Shown here one piece after another: positions 1 through 7,845 of a DNA stretch of 34,087 nucleotides. Numbering within the stretch: position 1 is the first letter of the stretch; every line of letters begins with the position of its first letter. The DNA comes from an uncultured Pelagibacteraceae bacterium (GTDB taxonomy: Bacteria > Pseudomonadota > Alphaproteobacteria > Pelagibacterales > Pelagibacteraceae). A program made the translations under genes and the position numbers. The notes below the pieces were generated by a model. The model saw nothing but the letters and a program-made list of their open reading frames with translations. It was not told where the DNA came from and ran no database searches. The stretch is from assembly GCA_902597175.1 (NCBI GenBank), contig CACJWN010000012.1, positions 1 to 34,087 of the forward strand, given 5' to 3'.

Positions 1-1
1 A

Positions 2-421
2 ATTTTTTGTATTTTTTTTGCTTGTGTCGCTTTAAGCATAAGAAGCCTTTCTTCAACAGAACCAAATTACAGAATAGCGCTGTATTTCTCACTTTTAAGT
101 ATGATCGTGGGATTATTAACTTTACCATTTGGATGGGTAATGCCAAATAAATTTGAATTTTTTCTTTTAATTTTTACAGGACTTGTTGGCTCGGTAGCTA
201 ATATACTTTTAACTGTTTCATTAAGGTATGCAGAAGCTTCACTAGTAACTCCAACTAAATATTTAAATTTAGTTTTCGCGATTTTATTAGGTTATTTTAT
301 ATGGAGTGAAATACCAAAACTCTTAACACTAGTTGGTGCTGGATTAATAATTATAAGTTCTGTGATTATTTTTATGAGGGAGTCTGAACTTAAAAAGAAG
401 GTAGTAAGTTCTAGACCGTGA
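2..421 (+). CDS. EamA/DMT-family membrane transporter, C-terminal part (5' end outside window)
   Basis: This is the last ~139 residues of a drug/metabolite-transporter superfamily permease of the inner membrane. The frame is open from base 2, so the gene continues upstream of the window; the ATG at 101 is internal. Seen: hydrophobic segments separated by short polar loops, a YRIALYFS-type segment typical of EamA repeats, a GSVANILLTVSLRYAEAS segment, and a final helix (LVGAGLIIISSVIIF) followed by a basic tail. In this family the second EamA repeat commonly carries such an 'A..LV.P..Y...V' helix. Substrate cannot be told from sequence. Its TGA overlaps the GTG start of the next gene by 4 nt, which suggests translational coupling with the DNA glycosylase, although the functions look unrelated. 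Confidence 0.8.
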   Translation: MFCIFFACVALSIRSLSSTEPNYRIALYFSLLSMIVGLLTLPFGWVMPNKFEFFLLIFTGLVGSVANILLTVSLRYAEASLVTPTKYLNLVFAILLGYFIWSEIPKLLTLVGAGLIIISSVIIFMRESELKKKVVSSRP

Positions 422-1041
422 GAAATTATCCAAGTTATTGGTTAAAAGCTATTAAGATTTTATCAAGAAAAGATAAGGTTTTAAAAAATCTCATACTCAA
501 ATATAATGATAAGTTCTTAACAACTAGAAAAGATGTCTTTTATTCTCTTTGCAAAAGTATAGTTGGTCAACAAATAAGTGTTTCGGCAGCAAATTCAGTA
601 TTCAAAAAGTTTCAGATGAAATCCAAAAAAATTAATCCTATTAATGTATCTAAGTTGTCTTTATCTCAACTGAAATCATGTGGTTTAAGTAGACAAAAAG
701 CTTTGGGTATAAAAGAACTGTCAATTAAATTTGTTAAAAAAGAATTTGATCCAAAATTGATTAATAAAATGAGTGATGAAGATGCTATAATTTATTTGTC
801 AAATCTCAGACAGATCGGAAGGTGGAGTGCTGAAATGATATTATTATTCACATATAATCGATCAAATATATGGCCGTTGCAGGATATCGGTCTTTTAAGA
901 GCAATTTCCAATAATTATAAAAAGAAATATTATCCTCCTAAAAGTTTTTTGAATAAACTTTATAAAAAATTTACTCCCTATTGTTCAGTTGCCACATGGT
1001 ACCTTTGGCGTAGTATTGATGATGAACCAATTCAGTATTAA
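418..1041 (+). CDS. AlkA-type DNA-3-methyladenine glycosylase (HhH-GPD)
   Basis: Base-excision-repair glycosylase that removes alkylated purines from DNA. Seen: the entry motif GQQISVSAA near residue 50, a helix-hairpin-helix LRQIGRWSAEMILLF near residue 130, and the catalytic aspartate in WPLQDIGLLRAI about 20 residues later, all in the HhH-GPD order. At 207 aa it is shorter than E. coli AlkA (about 282 aa) and lacks the N-terminal TBP-like domain, like the compact Mag/AlkA forms. The GTG start overlaps the upstream transporter stop (GTGA). The 3' end overlaps the convergent DUF1330 gene by 4 nt. Catalytic residues are intact, so it is probably active. Confidence 0.87.
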   Translation: MRNYPSYWLKAIKILSRKDKVLKNLILKYNDKFLTTRKDVFYSLCKSIVGQQISVSAANSVFKKFQMKSKKINPINVSKLSLSQLKSCGLSRQKALGIKELSIKFVKKEFDPKLINKMSDEDAIIYLSNLRQIGRWSAEMILLFTYNRSNIWPLQDIGLLRAISNNYKKKYYPPKSFLNKLYKKFTPYCSVATWYLWRSIDDEPIQY

Positions 1042-1325
1042 GTTCCTTCAACTGTTTGGTGTTGTCGGTCTGCAAAACCCTTAAGAATCGAATGCGCAGC
1101 TTGATATTCTTTTGAGTTATAAAAGTTATTCGCCTCATCATAGGACGGGAACTCAATTATAACTGTTCTTGGAGATTTATCCCCTTCATTAGATGTGGAT
1201 CTACCACCCCTTATTAAAAATTTACCTTTATATTTTTCAACTGCTGCTCTAGCTTTGGCTGCATATTCCCTCAACTTTTCTTCGTTATTTATATTTTTAT
1301 AAACACACACAACATATCCTTTCAT
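1038..1325 (-). CDS. DUF1330 family small protein
   Basis: A 95-aa protein with the DUF1330 ferredoxin-like (dimeric alpha-beta barrel) pattern: N-terminal strand KGYVVCVYKN, a middle GKFLIRGG strand, and RTVIIEFPSYDEANNFYNSKEYQ, where the family shows 'vvieFpd.eaA.awy.S.eYq'. Members are cytosolic and lack an agreed function; some resemble monooxygenase or EthD-like folds. The start is the ATG after AGGAGTTGTAAATG. It is transcribed alone, convergent with the glycosylase and divergent from the phosphoribosyltransferase, with only 33 bp to share promoters. Confidence 0.8.
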   Translation of the reverse strand: MKGYVVCVYKNINNEEKLREYAAKARAAVEKYKGKFLIRGGRSTSNEGDKSPRTVIIEFPSYDEANNFYNSKEYQAAHSILKGFADRQHQTVEGT

Positions 1326-1358
1326 TTACAACTCCTTTAAAATAAATTAGCTTTCTTC

Positions 1359-1886
1359 ATGGCAGATAAACTTATCATTGATTGGAAAGAGTACAATCAA
1401 ATCGTAGAGAAACTAGCCATACAAATTCATAAAAGTGGCTTCAAGCCAAATTTACTCATCGGAATTATGAGGGGCGGCGCTCCGATCATTGATGTATTAA
1501 GTCGTGTGTTTAAACTAAAATGTGCTTATTTAGCAGTAGAGTCCTATTCTGGTGAGGGCGTGGAAGATCAACAAGGAGATTTAGTTTTTTCAAGAGAAAT
1601 GAGTTCAACTGTTCAAGAAATGAGTGGAAATATTCTATTATGTGATGATTTATCTGATACTGGAATTACATTAAACAAAAGTATCGATTGGTTAAAAAAA
1701 TATCCACCTTTGAAAGGGAAAATAAAAGAAATTAAAACAGCTGTCTTATGGAAGAAAAAAGACTCTACTTTTGAACCTGATTTTTGCGCACAAAGATTAA
1801 ACAGCAATCCCTGGATTGTCCAACCGTTTGAGCATTATGAAGAGATTAAGGTTGAGGACTTAATAGAGAAACATCTGAAGAATTAA
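1359..1886 (+). CDS. Purine phosphoribosyltransferase-like protein (Gpt/Hpt type)
   Basis: Type I PRTase-fold enzyme, probably salvaging xanthine, guanine or hypoxanthine by transferring phosphoribose from PRPP. Seen: LIGIMRGGAPIIDVLSRVF near residue 35 (diphosphate loop region) and the PRPP-binding loop ILLCDDLSDTGITL near residue 92 (family consensus ..vDDisDTG.T). The protein is 175 aa, similar to compact Gpt proteins. It sits beside an NCS2-type purine permease on the opposite strand and they share a bidirectional terminator, so the pair fits purine uptake plus salvage. Substrate preference is inferred only; other PRTase-domain proteins look alike. Confidence 0.75.
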   Translation: MADKLIIDWKEYNQIVEKLAIQIHKSGFKPNLLIGIMRGGAPIIDVLSRVFKLKCAYLAVESYSGEGVEDQQGDLVFSREMSSTVQEMSGNILLCDDLSDTGITLNKSIDWLKKYPPLKGKIKEIKTAVLWKKKDSTFEPDFCAQRLNSNPWIVQPFEHYEEIKVEDLIEKHLKN

Positions 1887-1906
1887 GGGCCAGAGTTATC
1901 TGGCCC
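1887..1906. terminator. Bidirectional terminator between PRTase and NCS2 permease
   Basis: Perfect 8-bp stem GGGCCAGA / TCTGGCCC with a GTTA loop, immediately after the PRTase stop and a few bases before the end of the convergent permease gene. Flanking A/T runs are short, so efficiency is uncertain. Confidence 0.75.
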
Positions 1907-1913
1907 TAAACTT

Positions 1914-3224
1914 TTAAGCTACGTAAAAACTTACTACGCTGAATACCGCAATTACCCAAATAGCCGGCGAAGTTTTCCCAAATTTACCAGTAAAGATTTG
2001 AATTAATGCATAAGAGATGAATGCAAGAGCGATACCATTACTAATACTGTATGTTAAAGGCATAGTTATCATAGCCACAACTGCTGGCCCAGACTCAGCT
2101 ATATCATTCCACTCAATATCTGTAATGTTTCTAACAAACAAAATCGCTACGTATAATAATGCTGCTCCATCTATTTCTTTCGGAAGACTTGTAGCTAAAG
2201 GTGAAAAAAATAAACAAGCTAAAAACAAAACTCCAATTACCAACGAAGTCATTCCTGTTCTACCACCTGCTTTTACACCAGCACCTGACTCAACATAACT
2301 TGTTACTGTTGTTGTACCCATCACGGCACCTGCAACTGTTCCAACACTATCAGATAGCATGGCTTTATTTATATCTTGCACTTTACCTTTTTTATCTACT
2401 TTGCCTGCTACGTTAGCAACAGATGTTAACGTTCCAGCTGTATCAAAAAAGTCGATAAACAATAAAGTAAAGACTATTGAGGCCATACCTGCTGTGAGGG
2501 CAGCTTTGAGATCAAACTCAAACAGGTAGGTCATTGGTGGAATAGATCCAACCACTCCGTTAAACTTCGCCAGACCTGTAGCCCAAGCAATAATACTAAA
2601 TAGCAGAATTCCTATTATAATATTTCCTCTTATTTTCATTTTTTCTAACACAATCATAAAAACAAAAGCCAAACATCCTAGAAGGACTAGAGGATTTTTA
2701 ATATCACCGAGAGTTACAAGTGTAACAGGATGATCTCCTACTACTCCCATAATCTCAAGACCGATAATTGCTAAAAACAATCCTATTCCCGCTCCTATTC
2801 CAAGTTTTAAACTTTTAGGTATCGAATTGATTAACCAAGCTCTTAAAGGAGTTAATGAAATTGCTAAAAAAATTACTCCAGCAACTAAAACTGCACCTAA
2901 TGCTGCTTGAGGTGTATAACCCATTCCTGCTACTACTCCATAAGCAACAAAAGCGTTAATACCCATTCCAGGCGCCAGACCTATTGGCCACGTACGTCCA
3001 TGGAACGCCATTATAAAACAAGCAACTGCTGTTGCTAAAATTGTTGCAGTGAAAACCGCACCAAAATCAAAAAAACCTTTTTCTGTTCCAGCAAATTCAC
3101 CAGATAAGATAAAAGGATTTAAAAACATTATGTAAGCCATTGTAAGAAAAGTCGTTACTCCGGCGATTACCTCTGTTTTAAAATTTGTTTTATGTTTTCT
3201 ATATTCAAAATATTTATCCATCAT
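1914..3224 (-). CDS. NCS2 family purine permease (guanine/hypoxanthine, AzgA-like)
   Basis: Inner-membrane nucleobase importer, 436 aa, about 12-14 hydrophobic segments. Seen: the AzgA/PbuG-type N-terminus FKTEVIAGVTTFLTMAYIMFLNP, GLAPGMGINAFVAYGVV (binding-loop segment), and VTSYVESGAGVKAGGRTGMTSLVIG (family: 'tS.ESaaGi..GgrTGlts'). These favour the guanine/hypoxanthine subfamily over xanthine or uracil permeases. The start follows a strong GGAGG Shine-Dalgarno sequence. Gene order with the opposite-strand phosphoribosyltransferase supports purine salvage. The 5' leader holds a predicted stem-loop (separate entry) that might be regulatory. Confidence 0.88.
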   Translation of the reverse strand: MMDKYFEYRKHKTNFKTEVIAGVTTFLTMAYIMFLNPFILSGEFAGTEKGFFDFGAVFTATILATAVACFIMAFHGRTWPIGLAPGMGINAFVAYGVVAGMGYTPQAALGAVLVAGVIFLAISLTPLRAWLINSIPKSLKLGIGAGIGLFLAIIGLEIMGVVGDHPVTLVTLGDIKNPLVLLGCLAFVFMIVLEKMKIRGNIIIGILLFSIIAWATGLAKFNGVVGSIPPMTYLFEFDLKAALTAGMASIVFTLLFIDFFDTAGTLTSVANVAGKVDKKGKVQDINKAMLSDSVGTVAGAVMGTTTVTSYVESGAGVKAGGRTGMTSLVIGVLFLACLFFSPLATSLPKEIDGAALLYVAILFVRNITDIEWNDIAESGPAVVAMITMPLTYSISNGIALAFISYALIQIFTGKFGKTSPAIWVIAVFSVVSFYVA

Positions 3225-3257
3225 AAAATTAAACCTCCGTTCAAAGTTTATTACTCT

Positions 3258-3323
3258 ATATATTTACCAAAATCTTAAATAAATCAGGCATAGCTGCTGA
3301 GATTCAACCAATAGTAAATATAT
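3258..3323 (-). promoter_or_regulatory. Candidate structured 5' leader of the purine permease
   Basis: The ~135-bp upstream region contains a 10-bp perfect helix (ATATATTTAC with GTAAATATAT) closing a 46-nt interior. Inside, a 5-bp helix (AATCT with AGATT, 3271-3275/3300-3304) and a bulged CAGCA/TGCCTG hairpin stack above it. A purine transporter is a plausible target for ligand control, but I do not see the conserved core of the classical purine riboswitch. The helix is AT-rich, so chance is possible. The strand is assigned from the permease. Confidence 0.3.
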
Positions 3324-3359
3324 CTGTTTATAACTTTTCGTTATAAAATAGGGCTTAGG

Positions 3360-3665
3360 ATGAAAAATTTATTTTTTGCAATTTTATACACATTATTAAT
3401 AATTTCTTTAGGCGGTTGTAAAACAGTTTCAAAAAAAATTGAGGATACGACAGAAAAAGAAAAACAAAAATTAAGTAAATGGTTGAATAAACCTGAGGAA
3501 GATCTCAAAAGTTTTTATGGTCAACCAGATAAAATTGAGTTTTTAAAAACTAGAAATAGGAATTACGTTTATATAACTGAAAAATATAAGATTAAGTGTG
3601 AACGTAAGTTTGAAGTAAATCCAAGAAATATTGTAGTTGGTTTTAGTAGTAAAAACTGCTTTTAA
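3360..3665 (+). CDS. Small putative lipoprotein
   Basis: A 101-aa predicted lipoprotein. Seen: a hydrophobic signal segment (residues 4-19), a lipobox ending LGGC with the cysteine near position 20, and then a charged Lys/Glu-rich stretch followed by a compact C-terminal domain. 'LSKWLNKPEEDLKSFYGQPDKIEF..NYVYITEKYKIKCERKFEVN' resembles small outer-membrane assembly or SmpA/OmlA-like lipoproteins in its G-x-P-d pattern, but I cannot assign it. Two later cysteines (near residues 81 and 100) could form a disulfide. It is transcribed alone and ends in a strong hairpin terminator. Confidence 0.7.
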   Translation: MKNLFFAILYTLLIISLGGCKTVSKKIEDTTEKEKQKLSKWLNKPEEDLKSFYGQPDKIEFLKTRNRNYVYITEKYKIKCERKFEVNPRNIVVGFSSKNCF

Positions 3666-3670
3666 TTACC

Positions 3671-3689
3671 TGCGGAGTAAAACTCCGCA
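3671..3689. terminator. Bidirectional hairpin terminator
   Basis: Perfect 8-bp inverted repeat TGCGGAGT / ACTCCGCA with an AAA loop between the convergent lipoprotein and hsp20 genes. It has no long T-tract on either side. Confidence 0.7.
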
Positions 3690-3701
3690 AGTAAGGTAAA
3701 C

Positions 3702-4142
3702 TTATTTTATTTCAATAAGTCTTTTTTTCTTTATTTCAGGGATGATTTTTTCACAAGAAATAGTTAGCAAGCCATCTTTTAGCTCAGCACCGTTCACTTT
3801 TACATCATCTGCGATTGTGAACGATCTAGCAAAAGATCTTTGCGATATTCCTCGATGAATAACTTCATCGCCATCTTTTTCTTCACTTCTTTTAACGTCT
3901 TTTGTCTTTACAGTTAAAAGATTATCTTCATATTCAACTTCAACATCATTTTTATTAAAGCCAGCAACTGCTACTTCAATAGCATACTTATCTTTGCCTG
4001 CTTTTCGGATGTTGTATGGCGGGTAATTATTTTGAACTACTCTACCATTCCCTAACATAGACTCAAACTGATCGAACATATCATCGAAGCCTACGCTAAA
4101 AGGTCTAAGTGAATTAAAGATCGATAGATCCTTACTTGTCAT
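3702..4142 (-). CDS. Hsp20/alpha-crystallin small heat-shock protein (IbpA-like)
   Basis: ATP-independent holdase that binds unfolding cytosolic proteins. Seen: N-terminal arm with FDDMFDQFESML (IbpA-like), alpha-crystallin domain from about residue 40 to 130 containing YAIEVAVAGFNKNDVEVEYEDNLLTV, RSFARSFTIADDVKVNGAELKDGLLTI (consensus 'f.R.f.L...v....a.l.nGvL.i'), and the C-terminal I-x-I anchor in LIEIK. At 146 aa it has standard class A length. It is preceded by an ideal AGGAGG Shine-Dalgarno sequence buried in a ROSE-like hairpin and by an RpoH-type promoter, so both transcription and translation appear heat-controlled. Confidence 0.95.
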   Translation of the reverse strand: MTSKDLSIFNSLRPFSVGFDDMFDQFESMLGNGRVVQNNYPPYNIRKAGKDKYAIEVAVAGFNKNDVEVEYEDNLLTVKTKDVKRSEEKDGDEVIHRGISQRSFARSFTIADDVKVNGAELKDGLLTISCEKIIPEIKKKRLIEIK

Positions 4143-4146
4143 TTAT

Positions 4147-4193
4147 CCTCCTTTGTTAGCAAGGTTTTACGTCAGTCCCATTTGGCAACCGAC
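4147..4193 (-). promoter_or_regulatory. ROSE-like RNA thermometer in the hsp20 5' UTR
   Basis: On the minus strand the SD AGGAGG pairs with an upstream CTTGCT across an AACAA loop (plus 4147-4163). The pairing contains the hallmark U-U-G-C-U anti-SD opposite A-G-G-A-G, including the internal G opposite G known from ROSE thermometers of alphaproteobacterial small heat-shock genes. A second helix upstream (GTCGGTT-g-CC / GGGACTGAC, plus 4171-4193) completes a two-hairpin leader. Heat would open the weak hairpin and free the SD. Confidence 0.7.
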
Positions 4194-4199
4194 ATGATG

Positions 4200-4228
4200 T
4201 ATGTGGGAATTATATTTATTTTTTCAAG
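4200..4228 (-). promoter_or_regulatory. RpoH (sigma-32) type promoter of hsp20
   Basis: On the minus strand, CTTGAAA (-35, plus 4222-4228) is followed after 14 nt by CCCACATA (-10, plus 4200-4207). This is close to the heat-shock consensus CTTGAAA-N(13-15)-CCCCATnT. The predicted start lies just before the thermometer hairpins. Confidence 0.7.
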
Positions 4229-4232
4229 GTTT

Positions 4233-6317
4233 TTATTTTAAAATTTTTGCAGATTTTAAAATAAATGAATATTCTTCAGCTAACTCTGTGATCGCATTGT
4301 CACGGCCAGACATTCCTCCATGACCTGCTGCTTCCATTTTACATTTTAATAATTGATTATTATTATCAGTTTTTAAATCTCTCAACTTTGCAATATATTT
4401 AACTGGTTCGGAGTAAAGAACTCGATTGTCAAACAAAGATGTAGTTACAAGCATCGGCGGGTAATCTTTTTTCTTAATATTATTATACGGTGAATAAGAC
4501 AGAATATATTCAAAGTACTCTTTACTTTTAATTGGATTTCCCCACATTTCCCATTCACCTGGAGTTAAAGGCAATTTGTCATTTAACATAGTAGTCATAG
4601 TATCTACGAAAGGTACTAACAAAAGCATTCCAAAAAATAAATCTGGAGACAAGTTAGCTACTGCTCCACCTGTAAGACCTCCAGCTGATCCACCGTAAAA
4701 ACAAATTCCACCTTTATAAGTATATCTTTGTTCTATTAAATGATTTGCACATGCTATATAATCTAGAAAAGTATTTTTCTTTAATTTTTTTTTACCTTCC
4801 GTGTGCCAGCTATCGCCAAGGTCACCTCCACCTCTAATATGAGCTATTGCAAAAGTAATTCCTCTATCTACAAGACAAAATCTTGAGGCACTAAATGAAC
4901 AATTAACCGAATGTTTATAAGCTCCGTAGCTGTAGAGTAATACTTTTGATTTTCCATCTTGTTTTGAGTCTTTCAATCTTACTAAACTAATTGGAACCAT
5001 ACGACCATCATGTGATCGAGCTTTAATTCTTTCCACCACATATTTACTAGGATCGTGGCCAGATGGAATTTCTGTTTCTTTAACTAATTTTTTTTCTTTA
5101 GTGACGATATCATACTCATAAACTCTTCCTGGAGTTGCCATACTCTCCCAACCAACTCTTATCATTGTAGTATTTGTATCTCTTTGCATTAAAGAAATAC
5201 CAGGAACACCTATTGGCTCATCTGAAATTTTTATTTCTTCTTCTTTGTTAGTATTAATATTTCTTACAAAAAGTTTTGGTATAGCATCAGATTTTTCTGA
5301 TCTAAGGATATAATCATCTAAAAATTCAAACCCACCGATAACAGTTTCTTTTTTAGCGGGGATAAAAACCTCCAATTTATCTATCTGATCAGTCTTACAT
5401 CTGAGTACCTTATAATCTCTAGCTCCCTCATTGGTATGAACATAAAAATAACCCCGCCAAGAGTCTATAGAATAACGAACATCATTTTTTCTTTTTTTAA
5501 AAAGAGTAGGATTAATTTCTTTAGCATCAGTAGGAAAAAAATATTCTTCAGTTGTGATGTGATCAGAAGTGCTAATTATAAAATATTTTTCATCGGAGGT
5601 AATACCTATGCCACAAGTAAAAGTTTCATCTTTTTCCTCAAAAATAAGCTGATCTTGATCGGAGGAAGTTCCGATTACATGTTTGAATATTTGTCTTGGT
5701 CTATGATATTTATCCAATTTTGAATAAAAAAAACTTTTATTATCCAACGCCCAGGTGACGCTTCCACTTGTATTTTCAATTACATCTTTTTGATTTTTTC
5801 CTGTTCTAAGATCTCTCAAATAAATTGTGTAATATTCTGATCCTTTTAAATCTAGAGAATAAGAAATAAAATTATCACAATAGGAGGTACTCACAGTTCC
5901 AACCCCAAAATATTCAGAACCAGATTTCTTCTTCTCCAAATCACCATCAAAAAATACTTCCTCAGGTTTTGAACCATCAATGAGTTGCCTCATTCTCTTA
6001 CCGTAATTACCCTTAGCTTCTGTTTTAGCCCAGTAATAATATTTTTTATCTTTATATTTTAATCCAGTATCATCTAATTTAATTTTTCCTTTAATTTCGT
6101 TAAATAAATTTTTCTGTAAATTCTTAACATCTGTAAAGTAGTCTTCAGTTATTTTGTTGTTAGCTTCTATGTAATCCTTGACCTCAGAATTCAATTTTTT
6201 TGGATCCTTCAAAACTTCAAGGATATTTGGCTGATCAACCCATGAATAATCATCTTCTAGTGGGATCCCGTGATAATTTTTCGTAGTCTTTATTTTCTTA
6301 AGTTTTGGTATATTCAT
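4233..6317 (-). CDS. ptrB: Oligopeptidase B (prolyl-oligopeptidase family, S9A)
   Basis: Serine peptidase that cleaves short peptides after basic residues, normally cytosolic. At 694 aa it has full family length: an N-terminal beta-propeller (about residues 70-400) and a C-terminal alpha/beta-hydrolase domain. Seen: FAIAHIRGGGDLGDSWHTEGKKKLKKNTFLDYIA, the nucleophile elbow in FYGGSAGGLTGGAVAN, the acid in TSLFDNRVLYSEP and the histidine in AAGHGGMSGR, matching the S9A triad spacing. No signal peptide is seen. Only 13 bp separate its start from the divergent DnaJ-like gene. A TATAAT 8 nt before the ATG on its strand suggests a leaderless mRNA. Confidence 0.93.
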   Translation of the reverse strand: MNIPKLKKIKTTKNYHGIPLEDDYSWVDQPNILEVLKDPKKLNSEVKDYIEANNKITEDYFTDVKNLQKNLFNEIKGKIKLDDTGLKYKDKKYYYWAKTEAKGNYGKRMRQLIDGSKPEEVFFDGDLEKKKSGSEYFGVGTVSTSYCDNFISYSLDLKGSEYYTIYLRDLRTGKNQKDVIENTSGSVTWALDNKSFFYSKLDKYHRPRQIFKHVIGTSSDQDQLIFEEKDETFTCGIGITSDEKYFIISTSDHITTEEYFFPTDAKEINPTLFKKRKNDVRYSIDSWRGYFYVHTNEGARDYKVLRCKTDQIDKLEVFIPAKKETVIGGFEFLDDYILRSEKSDAIPKLFVRNINTNKEEEIKISDEPIGVPGISLMQRDTNTTMIRVGWESMATPGRVYEYDIVTKEKKLVKETEIPSGHDPSKYVVERIKARSHDGRMVPISLVRLKDSKQDGKSKVLLYSYGAYKHSVNCSFSASRFCLVDRGITFAIAHIRGGGDLGDSWHTEGKKKLKKNTFLDYIACANHLIEQRYTYKGGICFYGGSAGGLTGGAVANLSPDLFFGMLLLVPFVDTMTTMLNDKLPLTPGEWEMWGNPIKSKEYFEYILSYSPYNNIKKKDYPPMLVTTSLFDNRVLYSEPVKYIAKLRDLKTDNNNQLLKCKMEAAGHGGMSGRDNAITELAEEYSFILKSAKILK

Positions 6318-6325
6318 AGTTAGAA

Positions 6326-6331
6326 ATTATA
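6326..6331 (-). promoter_or_regulatory. Predicted -10 box of ptrB (leaderless)
   Basis: Minus-strand TATAAT ends 8 nt before the ptrB ATG, so transcription would begin at or next to the start codon. Neither divergent gene has a Shine-Dalgarno sequence in the 13-bp gap. I see no good -35. Confidence 0.4.
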
Positions 6332-6843
6332 TGAATTTGTTTTTGTTGGGAATTATCATTTTCGTCGTAATCTACCTTTTTCTAAATTGGTTCGCTAGGG
6401 CAAGTTCAAAAAAGATAGCTACTAATATAAAAAAAATCGCAGTTTATATATCACTAATTCTAGCTGTTCTATTTACAATCGGTGGCAAATTCATCTTTAG
6501 TCTTCCTATGTGGCTAATCTTGCTTTCTGGACTAAAAATAAAAGGATTTACGGCACTGCAATTTTATCAGTTGTATAGATTAATGCAGTTTATGAAAAAC
6601 AATTCTGGAAGATTTTCTCAAGGACAGTTTGGTCAAACTCAAGGTTCATCAAGTCTTACATCTGAAGAGGCTTATAAATTATTAGGTCTTAAAAGAGGAG
6701 CAAGTAAGGAAGAAGTGTTAAAAGCTGCTAATCAATTACAAAAAAAAATTCACCCTGACATGAACCGTAATGTGGATAGTTCCAGATTGAGTCAGTTAGT
6801 AAATGAAGCTAAAGAAAAAATAATTAAAACTGATTTTAGTTAG
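6331..6843 (+). CDS. Membrane-anchored DnaJ-domain protein (Tim14/DjlA-like)
   Basis: A 170-aa protein with two N-terminal hydrophobic segments (residues 2-18 and 38-68) and a C-terminal J-domain (about 115-168): SEEAYKLLGLKRGASKEEVLKAANQLQKKIHPDMN. The HPD tripeptide needed to stimulate DnaK ATPase is intact. Alphaproteobacteria commonly encode such inner-membrane J-proteins, related to mitochondrial Tim14/Pam18; the role is usually unspecified chaperone recruitment at the membrane. Its start is almost abutting the divergent ptrB start, with no SD. Its 3' end overlaps the convergent glycosyltransferase by 8 nt. Confidence 0.85.
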   Translation: MNLFLLGIIIFVVIYLFLNWFARASSKKIATNIKKIAVYISLILAVLFTIGGKFIFSLPMWLILLSGLKIKGFTALQFYQLYRLMQFMKNNSGRFSQGQFGQTQGSSSLTSEEAYKLLGLKRGASKEEVLKAANQLQKKIHPDMNRNVDSSRLSQLVNEAKEKIIKTDFS

Positions 6844-7798
6844 ATAAAAGTTCAACACATTTATTATAAACTTTATTAAAAGAAATCTTATTTGCACCTA
6901 GAGTATCGTGAGTTGTTGTTTCCTCAGTCTCACCCTCTGGAATTATTACATTAATATTTTCAGAGTATTTTCCGTAAGCAAGAACCGGGCTATCCATAAA
7001 CAAAGCTACAGTTTTTAAATTAAGAGCCGCACTAATGTGCATAAACCCAGTATCATTTCCACAATACAAATTACAATTAGCTATTACAGGCAACATCTCA
7101 TTTATCTTCAAATTATTTAAAGAAATACAATTCGATCCAATATTAGAGTTTAATATTTCATCAATCAATTGTTGATCATTTTTTCCAGCCGCTAAATAAA
7201 ATTTCGAGGGATATTTTTCATTTATTTTTTCGATTAACTTAATAAAATTTTTAATTCCCCAACGCTTTGTTGGTCCAGATGCGCTTACTCCTAATACAAT
7301 ATTTTTATGATTTTGAGATATATCTTTTTTTGCCTTTAGAATTTTTTCTTCACTAATTAAAAGCTTTGGTTGTGTTGATACAATTTTACTTAGTTCATTC
7401 TCAGTAAAAATTTTTGCAGTATTAACTACATGTTGTCCTTTTTTTTTAAATAAAGGATATTGAGCTATTTTTTTTATACCCGCAATTTTACAAATTAAAA
7501 AATATCTTATCGAACTATTAAAGATGAATACTTTATCAAATTTTTTTTCTTTCATATCTTTTACTAATTTAAAAAAACCATTTAGACCATCATGGCAACC
7601 AGTATTATCATTTAAACGATCTAATGTAATCACTTCACCAATATGAGGGTCATCCAGAAAAAGATCTTTTGCTCTCGTATTTTCTTTAGCTAATATTGAA
7701 ACGGGCTTTCCATATTTTTTTGAAATTTCATGGATATAATTTACGTGAATTATACAGTCCCCTAGGCCTACTTTATTTATGAGAATCAGAACTTTCAT
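6836..7798 (-). CDS. Glycosyltransferase family 9 protein (heptosyltransferase-like)
   Basis: Probable GT-B fold glycosyltransferase acting on lipopolysaccharide or another surface glycan at the cytosolic face of the inner membrane. Seen: the N-terminal MKVLILINKVGLGDCIIHV (GT9 'lGD...tp'), VLGVSASGPTKRWGIKNFIKLIEKI (donor domain, family 'G.s...KrWp...f..l') and the diagnostic NLYCGNDTGFMHISAALNLKTVALF (family 'sndtG..HlAaalg.p.v'). 320 aa is normal for GT9. ADP-heptose as donor is not certain. The start is divergent from the DapA-like gene; real starts are 47 bp apart. Confidence 0.85.
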   Translation of the reverse strand: MKVLILINKVGLGDCIIHVNYIHEISKKYGKPVSILAKENTRAKDLFLDDPHIGEVITLDRLNDNTGCHDGLNGFFKLVKDMKEKKFDKVFIFNSSIRYFLICKIAGIKKIAQYPLFKKKGQHVVNTAKIFTENELSKIVSTQPKLLISEEKILKAKKDISQNHKNIVLGVSASGPTKRWGIKNFIKLIEKINEKYPSKFYLAAGKNDQQLIDEILNSNIGSNCISLNNLKINEMLPVIANCNLYCGNDTGFMHISAALNLKTVALFMDSPVLAYGKYSENINVIIPEGETEETTTHDTLGANKISFNKVYNKCVELLSN

Positions 7799-7845
7799 TT
7801 TTGAAGTTTATATTATATTTTATTGCAATAAATTGGGTCAATAAG

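Noticed and set aside
2017-2298. ORFs opposite the NCS2 permease
   Set aside because: Shadows of a well-supported conserved gene on the other strand.
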